Source: Salinithrix halophila (GTDB lineage Bacteria; Bacillota; Bacilli; Thermoactinomycetales; DSM-45169). Taken from it: DNA of 64,000 bases. Positions within the stretch are counted from its first letter, which is position 1. Each line of letters starts with the position of its first letter. This document shows positions 42,146 through 52,200 of this stretch, piece after piece. The translations under genes and the position numbers were made by a program. The notes below the pieces were generated by a model, which was given only the letters and a program-made list of their open reading frames with translations, made no database searches and was not told the DNA's origin. The stretch lies in contig NZ_JBHSAP010000018.1 in the NCBI RefSeq assembly GCF_042650125.1, positions 1 to 64,000 on the forward strand, in the 5' to 3' direction.

Positions 42146-42616
42146 ATGGAAAAACAATTGGACGATCAACTGACGGAAGAAATCCGCGCTCTGGTTGAGG
42201 AAGAAAATCGGAAGTTGCTGATGACTTTACAGATTTTAAGGCAGGAAAACATCAAGTTTGTTTCGGCCTTGAGTGAAGGGGTCAGTCAGGCACTGAAGCG
42301 ATATACGAACGAATCGGGTGAAGGCGTTTCCTTAGAAGGGGAGACGGTCAATGAGCCCGCCCCGATCCAATTGGTGAACACGAAAGGGATTCACAAGAAA
42401 ACGATTAAAGCCGCGGAACTGGTCGGTCAAATCCTTCAGGAACGAAACGACATGCGTCTTTCGGAGATTGCGGAAGAAGTAGAGCGGCGAGGCGGGGATT
42501 TTGGGGCGAATCCGACGATTACCATGAAATCCATCATGAAAATTGCACCGGCGATTAAAAAGGTGAGACGGGGTCGCTTTGCCTATGATCCGCAACAAGA
42601 AAAAGAAACAGAATAA
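42146..42616 (+). CDS. Coiled-coil protein with C-terminal winged-helix-like domain, copy 2
   Basis: 156 residues, same layout as the gene at 41530. The linker (about residues 57-75) is the only strongly different part; the first 50 and last 80 residues are almost the same. AAAAGGGG before the ATG. The pair comes from a recent tandem duplication with promoter. Terminator at 42630. Confidence 0.7.
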   Translation: MEKQLDDQLTEEIRALVEEENRKLLMTLQILRQENIKFVSALSEGVSQALKRYTNESGEGVSLEGETVNEPAPIQLVNTKGIHKKTIKAAELVGQILQERNDMRLSEIAEEVERRGGDFGANPTITMKSIMKIAPAIKKVRRGRFAYDPQQEKETE

Positions 42617-42629
42617 TTTCGGATTCCCC

Positions 42630-42653
42630 ACCCTCCATTGCAGGAGGGTTTTT
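42630..42653 (+). terminator. Intrinsic terminator
   Basis: ACCCTCC pairs with GGAGGGT, then TTTT. Confidence 0.75.
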
Positions 42654-42666
42654 ATCTTTCTTAAGC

Positions 42667-42700
42667 AACAACCCCCGTTTCCTTGGAAACGGGGGTTGTT
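42667..42700. terminator. Strong hairpin downstream of ung
   Basis: AACAACCCCCGTTTCC pairs with GGAAACGGGGGTTGTT, perfect 16-bp arms with a 2-base loop. It probably ends the ung transcript on the minus strand. Confidence 0.65.
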
Positions 42701-42738
42701 CAGTGGATGGGGTTCGGGGCTTCTCCGTAAGAAAGCCT

Positions 42739-43416
42739 TTATTGGTCAGAAATACGCCAATCGATTTCCGAATGTCCCTGTTCGCGGAGGGCACGGTTGA
42801 TCGTTGAAAAAGGACGGCTTCCGAAAAACCCCTTTTTCGCGGATAAGGGAGAGGGATGGGCTGATTCGATAATGACGTGACGTTGGGTATCAATCCATTT
42901 CTTCTTCTTTTTTGCATAGTTTCCCCACAGAACGAAAACAACGGGTTCGGTCTTTTCGTTGACTTTGCGAATGATGGCGTCCGTGAAGGTTTCCCAGCCT
43001 CTGTTTTTATGGGAGTTGGCTTGACGGGCCCGTACCGTCAATACAGCATTTAGCATCAAGACTCCCTGGCGGGCCCAGGGAACAAGAGATCCGTTGTTGG
43101 GTCGAGGAAGGCCCAAGTCATCTTCCAGCTCCTTAAACATATTTCGCAAGGAGGGGGGAAGGGGAACGCCGGGACGGACAGAAAACGAAAGTCCATGGGC
43201 CTGGTCCTCGTTATGGTATGGGTCTTGGCCGAGCAACAAAACTTTCACCTTCCGGTAGGGGGTGAAAGAGAGAGCGGAAAACAGATCCGCTTCCGGTGGA
43301 TATACGATATGTTGCCTTCGTTCTTCTTCCAGAAAAGTACGTAATTGCTGTAGATAAGACTGATTGAGCTCTTCGGCTAATACATCTTGCCAATCCTCAG
43401 GCAGATCAAATGCCAT
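42739..43416 (-). CDS. ung: Uracil-DNA glycosylase
   Basis: 225 residues, full family-1 length. The water-activating motif GQDPYHN is at about residues 63-69 and the Leu/His loop HPSPLSAKKGFFGS is near the end. It removes uracil from DNA, the first step of base excision repair. ATG after GGAGG. Confidence 0.95.
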   Translation of the reverse strand: MAFDLPEDWQDVLAEELNQSYLQQLRTFLEEERRQHIVYPPEADLFSALSFTPYRKVKVLLLGQDPYHNEDQAHGLSFSVRPGVPLPPSLRNMFKELEDDLGLPRPNNGSLVPWARQGVLMLNAVLTVRARQANSHKNRGWETFTDAIIRKVNEKTEPVVFVLWGNYAKKKKKWIDTQRHVIIESAHPSPLSAKKGFFGSRPFSTINRALREQGHSEIDWRISDQ

Positions 43417-43480
43417 CGTTCAACCTCCGGTCATGATGAGAATGGATGAAGGCAAAGCCTCACAAGAAAACTTTAGCATA

Positions 43481-43511
43481 ACAAAAGAAAATGACCCATG
43501 GGAATGGGTCA
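43481..43511 (-). terminator. Intrinsic terminator
   Basis: On the minus strand TGACCCAT pairs with ATGGGTCA, then TTTTCTTTTG. Ends the gene at 43533. Confidence 0.7.
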
Positions 43512-43532
43512 ATTAAATCAATTCGTCCAAAG

Positions 43533-44822
43533 TTAATCGACGGCGCGGGCAGCGGCTTTCACCAATTCAACCGTCTGGTCGACGGTTGCCCGCCGTTCCT
43601 GTTGGAAGTCGTCATCCAGATAAATCGCCGGGTCTCGGGGATACTTCTCTAACGCCGCGATATGAAGGTGACCCCCTGGAAGATGATCTGCTCCGAGCCC
43701 CAAGCGGAGTCGGTTGGATCGGTACTGGCTCTCATTGGATAGATAGCTGCCGCCGCCGCCTTCGCGTGCTTTGGAACCCGGTGTGGGTCCTTCGTCGCGA
43801 CAGACATAGGGGCCGGAATGATCCGGCGGGAGCCATTCGCAGACGGTATCATTGCGAGAGACAGGCCAGGGTCCCGTATTCGCATCGATCATCTGTTGGT
43901 AAGGAAGCGTCGTCTCGATGAATTCGGGTAGGGGATCGGGCATCGGCCATTGAGGGGCCGGTGGGATCTCGACCGATCGTGAGGCTAATTCATTATCTGT
44001 ACCGGTATGCCAGCGCCCGGCAAAACCTTCGATGTCCATTTGCCGGGGCCTCCCCTGACTGATGGTCATCATCAGGTCGATCTGGCGAGGCCCTGGTTTC
44101 AGAGAAGGGCCAAAGGCGTCTTCTACAATTCCCCCTTCAAAATCCCGCCAACGGACGGGGAACATCACCGTCTGGATGATGGCTGGCCCCTCCTTGGTCT
44201 GGATGTGCAGGCCATCCATCTGAAGGGCTGAAGCGCCGGAGGGGTTGCTTCGGCGGAATTCCTGTTCCAATCGGTAGGGGTCGAACCCACTGACTAGAAT
44301 CCGCTTGGCCGCTTTCCCGCGAGGGAAATCCACCGTGGGAAGCCCGCGGGAGGTATATTCCAAACGTTTGAGTATATGCTCCCGTTGCTTGTTGGAGAGC
44401 TGGAAATCCGGGTGCCATTGACGCAGATTCCGAGCCATATTCAGCCGGGCCCAGTAGAGAGGCCGATCATCATAGCGGTCAAGATCCCCCATATCGGGCC
44501 GTTTTCCCTGAGCGCGTTGGACAGCTGTTTTCCATAGCCGGGAGCCGTGTTTCTCGACGAGTTTGGTGGCAGCTTCCGGGCTGGATGCGCTGCACAGGTC
44601 CCGTTCGAATCGATCCGTAAAGCGGTCAAACCTGCTCTCTTTTAGAATTTGCTGGGGGATCGGCTTTCCGTCGGAGATTCGTTGTTCTTCTGGTGTAACG
44701 GGGATGGACCGGTCATAGCAACCGATTTCCTTTTTTGCAGAGACATCCGGTGGAAAAGTTACCCACAAGGGCAAGATTAAGCATCCAAGGAGCAGGAGCC
44801 TGAAGATTTTTTGATGAAACAA
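43533..44822 (-). CDS. Secreted pyroglutamyl-peptidase (C15)-like protein
   Basis: 429 residues from TTG at 44822, with AAAGGAGG 7 bases upstream; the open frame goes 27 codons further but lacks a ribosome site. Signal peptide FRLLLLGCLILPLWV...VSA. The mid-region RILVSGFDPYRLEQEF, then NPSGASALQ, matches the opening of peptidase C15 (GFxPF...NPS), and GGHLHIAALE near the end resembles its His region. The place where C15 enzymes have Tyr-x-Cys-Asn reads YRSNRLR, so the catalytic Cys is not there. It may be an inactive relative or use another nucleophile. Confidence 0.7.
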   Translation of the reverse strand: MFHQKIFRLLLLGCLILPLWVTFPPDVSAKKEIGCYDRSIPVTPEEQRISDGKPIPQQILKESRFDRFTDRFERDLCSASSPEAATKLVEKHGSRLWKTAVQRAQGKRPDMGDLDRYDDRPLYWARLNMARNLRQWHPDFQLSNKQREHILKRLEYTSRGLPTVDFPRGKAAKRILVSGFDPYRLEQEFRRSNPSGASALQMDGLHIQTKEGPAIIQTVMFPVRWRDFEGGIVEDAFGPSLKPGPRQIDLMMTISQGRPRQMDIEGFAGRWHTGTDNELASRSVEIPPAPQWPMPDPLPEFIETTLPYQQMIDANTGPWPVSRNDTVCEWLPPDHSGPYVCRDEGPTPGSKAREGGGGSYLSNESQYRSNRLRLGLGADHLPGGHLHIAALEKYPRDPAIYLDDDFQQERRATVDQTVELVKAAARAVD

Positions 44823-44903
44823 CCGATCTCCTCCTTTGGCTTTGAATGGTGAGCCATATTTTTTATTTTCGAAATCAACAGAGAAAACTCCTACCCGACT
44901 CAT

Positions 44904-44931
44904 AAAAAAGAGCGGGCCGTTAAGGCTCGCT
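44904..44931 (-). terminator. Intrinsic terminator
   Basis: On the minus strand GAGCGAGCC pairs with GGCCCGCTC, then TTTTTT. Ends the 5'-nucleotidase gene. Confidence 0.75.
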
Positions 44932-44961
44932 CCGGTTGTATATCATTTATAGAGGGCAGGG

Positions 44962-46662
44962 TTAATCCAGTTTAGCACCCGTGATTTTCCAATTATCATC
45001 CTTTTCCGCGGGGACGGTTCCTTTTTCGCGGATATAGTTGGTCATCAGCTCGGACATTTCGATGTTGAGGTCTTTAACGACAGGTTTCCCTTGGAACATC
45101 GGGTAGCCGCCTCCGCCTCCGGCCCGATAGTTGTTAAGGGCTACGTCGTATTTCTTGTTCATGTCCAAAGGTTGTCCGTCCATGTCTGTCAGTTCTACGA
45201 TCCGCTGGCCAACAGGTTGGGATACATCGATGGTGTATCGGATTCCCTCCCACATGTCATAGTTGTAGTGCTGGACTTTGGGGGAGAGATATTCCGGGTT
45301 CACCTCCAGGGGATCGGATCCACTGTTTTGTTTCCAGTAATTCGAGGACTTCTCTAGAGCATCCTTGATATCTTGGCCGCTCACCCGGATCACCTTCAAG
45401 GTGTTGGGATAGATGTACGTACTCAAGATGTCGCGAGTGGTTACTTCGGATGGAAGGCCGGGTACCGCGTTATCGAAGAGCGAGGTGGAAGAAATCTTAG
45501 CCCCGCTGTAATGCATCTGCACCCGATTGATGAACTGAATCAGGGCCGTGTCATGGGAACGAGTGTACTGAGGGTCCCGGACGGTCATGTCCCCTTCGAT
45601 CTTTCCTACGGGAGCATCCAGGAACTGTTGGGTTTTCTTTTCGTAGGGGGCGACTAGTTTCACGATCTTTGGATCGGCTTTTACTGTGGAGGATTCGAGG
45701 AGTTTTGCTTTTTTTTCCTTCACTTTCCACTTTCCCTTTTTCTTGTACAGCTTCATGTCGACCACGGAGAGATGGCTTCCCCATTTGTTGGGTTCGGTGA
45801 TCAGGACCCCGTTTACTCGTACATCTTCGATCGGGGTGTGCATATGGCCGGCCAGGATGGCATCAATTCCTTTGACCTGGGTTGCCAATTGGTATACTTG
45901 GTTTTCTCCGGTAGTCTCGGGAAGCGGGATGATTTCCCCGTCGGCTCCCTTTTTGTGTTCCAGGCCTCCATGATAGGAGACGAAGATGACGTCAGCCTTC
46001 TCTTTCTTTTTCATGACCGGAACCCACTTGTTCGCTGTCTTCACCACATCAGTGAAATCCAGGTGTTTGATGTGTTGAGGGTTTTCCCATTGAGGGACGA
46101 ATTGGGTCGTGAGGCCGAGGACGCCGACACGAAGCCCCCCCGGCATCTTAAACATTTTGTATGGTTTTGTGTAGACCTTTTTCGTGTTTTTTCTTAGGGT
46201 GTTGGCCGAAAGCCAGGGAAAACGGGCTTCTCCTGCTGCTTTCTCAAAGACCTGACGGCCATAATTGTACTCGTGGTTTCCAATCGCCATCGCGTCATAT
46301 CCGAGCTCGTTCATCGTCAGCATCATCGGGTCGGTCGGCTTGTTATCCACCCGGGCGTGATAATAGGACATCGGCGACCCCTGAATCGTGTCACCGCTGT
46401 CCAGAAGAAGAGCTTCGGGGTTGCGTTTTCGAACCTTTTTTACCAAGGTAGCGATCTTGGCGAGGCCATGGTCGGCGGGGGAATTATTGTTGTAGTGAAG
46501 AGGCATGATGAGGCCATGCAAATCGCTGGTGGACATGATTGTAAGACGGTATTCCTTGGGCGAATGGGACTTGGCCTGAACGGCGGGGGAAAGAGACAGA
46601 ACAAGGATGAAGCAAATACTGAGGGAAATGGCGATGAATCGGCGGCTTTGGGACGACAGCAT
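44962..46662 (-). CDS. Secreted 5'-nucleotidase / 2',3'-cyclic phosphodiesterase
   Basis: 566 residues. Signal peptide FIAISLSICFILVLSLSPAVQA. The metallophosphoesterase site is complete: MSTSDLHG, LLLDSGDTIQGSP, AIGNHEYNYG, SYHGG and AGHMHTP. The C-terminal 5'-nucleotidase domain ends in a substrate-binding region with YRAGGGGGYPMF. It degrades extracellular nucleotides for phosphate and nucleoside uptake. There is no cell-wall anchor motif at the end. ATG after AAGGAGG. Confidence 0.92.
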   Translation of the reverse strand: MLSSQSRRFIAISLSICFILVLSLSPAVQAKSHSPKEYRLTIMSTSDLHGLIMPLHYNNNSPADHGLAKIATLVKKVRKRNPEALLLDSGDTIQGSPMSYYHARVDNKPTDPMMLTMNELGYDAMAIGNHEYNYGRQVFEKAAGEARFPWLSANTLRKNTKKVYTKPYKMFKMPGGLRVGVLGLTTQFVPQWENPQHIKHLDFTDVVKTANKWVPVMKKKEKADVIFVSYHGGLEHKKGADGEIIPLPETTGENQVYQLATQVKGIDAILAGHMHTPIEDVRVNGVLITEPNKWGSHLSVVDMKLYKKKGKWKVKEKKAKLLESSTVKADPKIVKLVAPYEKKTQQFLDAPVGKIEGDMTVRDPQYTRSHDTALIQFINRVQMHYSGAKISSTSLFDNAVPGLPSEVTTRDILSTYIYPNTLKVIRVSGQDIKDALEKSSNYWKQNSGSDPLEVNPEYLSPKVQHYNYDMWEGIRYTIDVSQPVGQRIVELTDMDGQPLDMNKKYDVALNNYRAGGGGGYPMFQGKPVVKDLNIEMSELMTNYIREKGTVPAEKDDNWKITGAKLD

Positions 46663-46857
46663 GAATTTTCCTCCTTATCCAAACAGCAGGATATGATCCG
46701 ATATGATTCTACTGCTTTGGAAGGAAAAAGGAAAGAAATTTTTTGATTACAGAATTGAGATGATAGCGAGCGTTTTGTTTTAACTTTGGTATGATGAGAG
46801 ATGTCCGATGTGTGGACCTGAAAAATAGAAATTGAAAAGAATGGAGAAGAAGGTTGT

Positions 46858-47637
46858 ATGATGCCCCGTATGGATGAAGATACATGGAAGCATTTTACGA
46901 TTACCCCGATTGATTGGTATTCACCTGATTATCGGGTGGACAGTTTCTTTCACTATGTTTCCGACTTTATGAGGTCGAATGCTTCGATCACGCGGAAGGT
47001 ATATAATTTGGAAGAGATTATCGAGGGATATCGGGCAACGATTGGGGCCAGCTCAGCTACGTTTAAGATGTTCACCAAAGAGCGCTACTTTATCTTAAAA
47101 GCCACCCTGGAACCGACTGGGGATTATTATGAGGTTAGCTGGGAAGTTGACAAAGTAAAACAATGGATTCGGGAGCGGCAATTACAGCCGATCCAACTGC
47201 CGGTCATGCAACTGATCCAATCGAAACAACGGGTGAATCGGCGTGAGGTCCGGTCCTTGAAGGAGCCCTTTGAGCCGATCATTGCATTGGATTATCCCCC
47301 GATGAATCGGTTGGTGGTGCTCGATGGGAATTATCGATTGGCCAAAAGGTATCTTGAAAATCCCTGTGCCCAGATCGAGGTTTTTCGGCTGAGAGTGGAG
47401 GATCATCTCCCGTTGATGACGGATGAACTATGCCGTACCTTATTCAAGGTTCATCATAATCTCATCACCCTTTGTCATTACATGGCAGAGGGCGGGGATC
47501 AACGTCTATTTTTCGGTGATTCAGATTCCAAGCAAGACCTTGGTAACCTGTACCCCATTCAGGGAGCCCCTGTTCCAAAAGTCAAGGACTCATTATGGCA
47601 ACGGCTTTTTTTTCTGTTCAAGAAGATGACCAAGTGA
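46858..47637 (+). CDS. Protein of unknown function with a ParB-like core motif
   Basis: 259 residues. A segment near residue 145, PIIALDYPPMNRLVVLDGNYRLAKRYLEN, resembles the ParB/Srx-type signature (G-x-R/H-R after a beta turn), as in proteins of the ParB-like nuclease fold. The rest is not recognised: LEEIIEGYRATIGASSATFK before it and a helical end. No signal peptide. ATG after AGAAGAAGG. Function not assigned. Confidence 0.7.
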   Translation: MMPRMDEDTWKHFTITPIDWYSPDYRVDSFFHYVSDFMRSNASITRKVYNLEEIIEGYRATIGASSATFKMFTKERYFILKATLEPTGDYYEVSWEVDKVKQWIRERQLQPIQLPVMQLIQSKQRVNRREVRSLKEPFEPIIALDYPPMNRLVVLDGNYRLAKRYLENPCAQIEVFRLRVEDHLPLMTDELCRTLFKVHHNLITLCHYMAEGGDQRLFFGDSDSKQDLGNLYPIQGAPVPKVKDSLWQRLFFLFKKMTK

Positions 47638-47725
47638 TCGAGATCAAGGACCTGCGACTCATTCGCAGGTCTTTCTCCATAGGACGAAAAATAGCTTATT
47701 GAATCCGTCGTTGCTTGTTCCATAA

Positions 47726-47760
47726 AAAAAGCTTGTCCGTATTTTACGGACAAGCTTTTT
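47726..47760. terminator. Intrinsic terminator of the zinc-ribbon gene
   Basis: AAAAAGCTTGTCCGT pairs with ACGGACAAGCTTTTT, perfect 15-bp arms; it begins 2 bases from the stop codon on the minus strand. Confidence 0.85.
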
Positions 47761-47762
47761 GG

Positions 47763-47903
47763 TTATCCTTTCAATGATTCAAGCCACTCCGAGTAACAAT
47801 GGTCACACAGGAGTTGGTCGTTTTCATTTTCTTGTTCGTAAAAGGTGACAGGGTGGACGCTTGTCACTTGATGTTCACAGTGGAAACACGTGTATTCTTT
47901 CAT
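47763..47903 (-). CDS. 46-residue zinc-ribbon protein
   Basis: MKEYTCFHCEHQ, then an acidic middle FYEQENENDQL, then CDHCYSEWLESLKG. Two CxxC knuckles 28 residues apart make a small zinc ribbon. AAAGGGG lies 7 bases before the ATG and is part of a perfect 10-bp inverted repeat, so the ribosome site can be hidden in a hairpin. A terminator follows immediately. It is a complete single-gene unit; role unknown. Confidence 0.7.
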   Translation of the reverse strand: MKEYTCFHCEHQVTSVHPVTFYEQENENDQLLCDHCYSEWLESLKG

Positions 47904-47909
47904 AGAAAT

Positions 47910-47953
47910 CCCCTTTCGGTGGGTCTTTGTCCGTTTTAGGATTCCGAAAGGGG
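47910..47953 (-). promoter_or_regulatory. Leader hairpin that covers the ribosome binding site
   Basis: On the minus strand CCCCTTTCGG (47953-47944) and CCGAAAGGGG (47919-47910) form a perfect 10-bp stem with a 24-base loop. The 3' arm contains the AAAGGGG of the zinc-ribbon gene. Confidence 0.6.
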
Positions 47954-48172
47954 AGGGGGATTATTTATTGGAGAGTGTGTGAAAAAGGAGTGGAGTTGGC
48001 TTTTTACATGATGCAGATGACGACGGGGTAGTATGGAAACTCCATTGGATTTGCCCCAACTGGCGGAGAGTAGGTCGTATTGGACCCCTCTGCCCTCCAG
48101 CCTAGGGCATTCGTTTGAGACATCATCGAGAGAGGAAAAAGTTAGGAAGGGCTCATTGGTTGTTGTACCGGG

Positions 48173-49078
48173 TTACAGACTGAAGCGATGCAAATTGGCG
48201 AAAAACTCTTTCAGAAACTCAAAGAACAACTTTTCGGAAGGGGGAAGTTCCCGGTTGTTTGGGGTAACGGCTCCGACGGTTCGGTTTAAGGATGGTTCGC
48301 TCACGTGAACCTTCACGGTCCCTCGAGGGACGCTGTCAATCAGGGTAATCTCTGGGAGCAGGGTTACCCCGAGGCCTGCCGCCACCAATCCTTTGATCGC
48401 ATCGATATCTTCCCCTTCAAATGAAACTCTCGGTTTGAACCCCATCTGATAACAGGCGTCCATCACGATCCGGTGCAGGACAAACCCGGAGGGAAAAAGA
48501 ACGAAGGCATCCTCCTGAAGCTGATCCAGGCGCAGAGAGGGTTGGTCGCTGAGGGGATGGGTGGATGGCAGGAGGGCGACCAGTTTTTCCGAGAAAAAGA
48601 TGTGCCCCTGTACATCTTTTTCTTCGGTAGGGACGGGAGCAATAAAGGATAGTTCAGATTCACCTTTGACCACCGAATCGATCAGATGGCGGAAGGAGCC
48701 CTGTCGCAACTGAAATCCAACGTCAGGGTACCGGGAGCGGAAGGCGGAGATCACCGTAGGAAGGATATGGGAGGCTAGGCTACTGGGAAAGCCGATTCGG
48801 ATGGTCCCTTTCTCCGGATCGAGAAATTCCTCGATCTCCACTTTGGCCTTCTCCATCTCCATCATTGACTTTTCCGCATGTCTAAGAAAAATTCGCCCCA
48901 GAGGGGTCAAACGGACATTGCGACCCTCGCGCACAAACAGTTGGACTCCCAGTTCCGTTTCCAGGTTGGCGATCTGTCGACTCACGGCCGATTGAGCTAC
49001 GTGTAACGCATGAGCGGCTTCGGTCACATGCTCCCGCTTAGCTACTTCGATGAAGTATTTTATTTGCCTAAATTCCAT
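48173..49078 (-). CDS. gltC: LysR-family regulator GltC
   Basis: 301 residues from the ATG at 49078, which follows GAGGGG. The LysR HTH is MEFRQIKYFIEVAKREHVTEA then HVAQSAVSRQIANLETELGV. The gene is divergent from glutamate synthase, and the spacer has the dyad AATCTC-N5-GAGATT, as in the Bacillus GltC box. GltC activates gltAB when 2-oxoglutarate is high and represses its own gene. The C-terminal half binds the effector. By position and sequence this is GltC. Confidence 0.9.
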   Translation of the reverse strand: MEFRQIKYFIEVAKREHVTEAAHALHVAQSAVSRQIANLETELGVQLFVREGRNVRLTPLGRIFLRHAEKSMMEMEKAKVEIEEFLDPEKGTIRIGFPSSLASHILPTVISAFRSRYPDVGFQLRQGSFRHLIDSVVKGESELSFIAPVPTEEKDVQGHIFFSEKLVALLPSTHPLSDQPSLRLDQLQEDAFVLFPSGFVLHRIVMDACYQMGFKPRVSFEGEDIDAIKGLVAAGLGVTLLPEITLIDSVPRGTVKVHVSEPSLNRTVGAVTPNNRELPPSEKLFFEFLKEFFANLHRFSL

Positions 49079-49102
49079 GGAAATCCCCTCGATCCGCCTA
49101 TC

Positions 49103-49119
49103 AATCTCGATATGAGATT
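49103..49119. promoter_or_regulatory. GltC-box-like operator
   Basis: AATCTCGATATGAGATT, a dyad with 6-base arms and a 5-base centre, in the gltC-glt spacer. Confidence 0.65.
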
Positions 49120-49291
49120 GATTTAATCGGAAATATATATTGTTAATATGAATGGTTACCAATAAAATAACAAGAACAAACCATATGCGCAAGAGACGGG
49201 GGCAGTGGCTAGGTTAGCTGTGCTCGTCATCCGCCGGGTTCTGAGTATGATTGGATCCCAAGATCGAATCCGCTTGTGAGAGGTGAAACCC

Positions 49292-52200
49292 ATGATTAAA
49301 AAAGGATGGCCACAAAAACAGGGCCTTTATGATCCGACATATGAACACGATGCCTGCGGTGTTGGCTTCGTGGCAAACCTAAAAAGAAAAGCCTCCCACG
49401 AGACTGTGGAACAGGGACTGGAAATTTTGCGCCGCTTGGTACACCGAGGCGGACTTCAGGATGAGGAAACGGGAGACGGTGCTGGCATTATGCTGCAAGT
49501 GCCGCATGAATTTTTCCAAAAGAACGTTGATTTCGACTTGCCACCGGCTGGCCGGTACGGGGTAGGAATGATGTTTCTCCCGATGGATGCGTCCCGCCGG
49601 GCGGAATATGAAAAAACGTTGGAAACGATTGTAAACGAGGAAGGCCAACAGTTGCTGGGTTGGCGTACAGTCCCGGTCGAGCCGGGACGGATCGGAAAAA
49701 AAGCGGGTGAGGTCCGGCCCTTCATCCGTCAGGTTTTCATCGGGGCAGGAGAAGCCACCGAGGAAACCTTAGCCTTTGACCGAAAATTGTATGTGATCCG
49801 GAAGCGAATGGAACAGATGGCCGGAGACGAGGTCTACATTGCCAGCCTCTCCACTCGCACAATCGTTTATAAAGGGTTTTTGACACCGGAGCAGGTGAAC
49901 GGTTTTTATCGGGATTTGCGGGATCCGGCGTTCACCTCCGTCTTTTCTATGGTGCATAACCGCTTCAGCACCAATACCTTTCCCAGCTGGGAGCGTGCTC
50001 ATCCCAATCGATATCTGCTTCATAACGGTGAAATCAACACGCTTCGCGGCAATGTCAATTGGATGTTGGCTCGGGAGAAGATGTTTGAGACGGACGCTTT
50101 CGGTGATGACCTGAATAAGGTGCTGCCGATTATCGACCATGAGGGAAGCGACTCAGCGATCCTAGACAATTGTTTTGAATTTTTTGCCCTGTCCGGCTAT
50201 TCTCTTCCTCATGTCGCGATGATGATGATCCCAGAACCTTGGGATAAAAACGGCTCGATGGATGATGCGAAAAAAGCGTTTTACGAGTACCACAGCTGCC
50301 TGATGGAGCCTTGGGACGGCCCGACCGCGATCGCATTTTCCGACGGGAGACAGATTGGGGCGGTCCTGGATCGGAACGGGCTCCGACCGGCACGGTACTA
50401 TGTGACCACGGATGACACGATCATCTTCTCCTCAGAAGTCGGCGTCGTGGATGTGCCGGCGGAAAAGGTTACACAAAAAGGCCGGTTGGAACCGGGCCGG
50501 ATGTTGCTTGCCGATCTGGAGGAAGGAAGGATCATTTCCGATGAGGAGATTAAGGAACGGGTGGCATCGGAACATCCTTACCGCCGGTGGCTGAAGGATC
50601 ACCTGGTATCGGTAGATGAGCTGCCGGCGCAGTCCACCGAGCAGGAAACGGATGAAGAAACGCTCTTCTGTCTCCAAAAGGCTTACGGTTACACCTATGA
50701 AGAGCTGACCAAGAACCTGATGCCGATGGTAACGGAAGGGAAAGATCCCATTGGCTCGATGGGGAATGATACCCCCCTCGCCGTTCTTTCCGATAAACCC
50801 CAGCTCTTGTATAACTATTTTAAACAATCCTTCGCCCAAGTTACCAATCCGCCGATCGACGCGATCCGGGAGGCCTGTGTCACCTCTACCGTGACCAACC
50901 TGGGGGCAGAAGGAAACCTTCTGCAACCGGAACCGGCGCATTGTCGTCGGATCCGCCTGGAGTCCCCGGTCATCTCGGACGAAGCTTTTGCCAAGCTGAG
51001 CTACAATCCCCATCCCGAATTCAAGACCCGGACGTTACCGATCTTGTTCTCCGCTAGCGAAGAGGAAACCGGTCTTGTATCGGCGTTGGAGGAACTATTT
51101 GCTGCTGCGGATCAGGCGGTGGAAGAAGGATGTTCCTTGCTGATCCTGTCGGATCGGGGTATGAACCGAGAACAGGTGGCAATCCCGACCCTGCTGGCCG
51201 TTAGCGGTCTGCACCATCATCTGGTCCGGAAAGGAACACGGACCCGGGTCAGCCTGCTTGTGGAATCCGGAGAACCTCGGGACGTCCACCAGTTTGCGAT
51301 GTTGCTGGGGTATGGGGCGGATGCGATCAACCCGTATCTGGCCATTGCCACTCTTCGACAGATGGTGGAAGAGAAAACCCTTCCGGGTGTCACCGAAGAA
51401 GAGGCCGTTAGGAAATATCTCTCGACGGCGACAGAAGGGATCGTTAAGGTGATGTCCAAGATGGGTATCTCTACCATTCAAAGTTACCGAGGGGCTCAGA
51501 TCTTCGAAGCGATCGGCATTGCACCTTCGGTCATCGACCGCTACTTTACACGGACCACCACTCAGATTGGTGGGATCGGGCTGGAGGTTATCACTAAAGA
51601 ATCCCTGCTTCGACATAGGGACGCCTTCCGTGAGCGGGAGACCGACCAGACATTGGAGCCGGGAAGTGAACTGCAATGGCGGAGGAACGGGGAGCATCAC
51701 GCCTTCGACCCGATCACGATCCACACCTTGCAGCAAGCCTGCCGCCGAGGCGATTATGACCGGTTTAAGGAATATTCCAAGCGGGCCGATGAGGAGCAAG
51801 TGGCGTTCCTGCGGAGCCTGTTGGACTTTCAAGTCGAGCGCACTCCCGTACCCATTGAGGAAGTGGAACCTGTCGAGTCCATTGTCCGCCGCTTCAAGAC
51901 TGGGGCTATGTCCTACGGAGCCCTGAGTGAAGAAGCCCATGAAGCGCTGGCCATCGCGATGAATCGCCTGGGTGGCAAGAGCAACAGCGGAGAAGGCGGG
52001 GAGGACCCGGATCGGTTCACTCCGGAGGCAAACGGGGACTCCCGCCGCAGCGGGATCAAACAAGTAGCTTCCGGCCGCTTCGGGGTCTCCAGCCACTATC
52101 TGATGAATGCCGACGAGATCCAGATCAAGATGGCTCAGGGGGCAAAGCCCGGTGAGGGTGGTCAGCTTCCCAGTAACAAAGTGTATCCCTGGATTGCTGA

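Larger units (their letters stand above)
41420..42616 (+). repeat. Tandem duplication carrying two paralogous genes
   Basis: The unit from about 41420 (GGAAGGCTTTTATG...) through 41997 is repeated from about 42030 (GGAAGCCCTTTATG...) through 42616. The match includes the upstream GGAGTTCTGATTTATTAAATG region and the promoter-like GGTGGTATTATA, so both copies carry their own promoter. Upstream, 41256-41460 holds an open frame (GFYRVAGSACGVHSGQ) without a start, probably a remnant of which only the end was duplicated. Confidence 0.75.
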
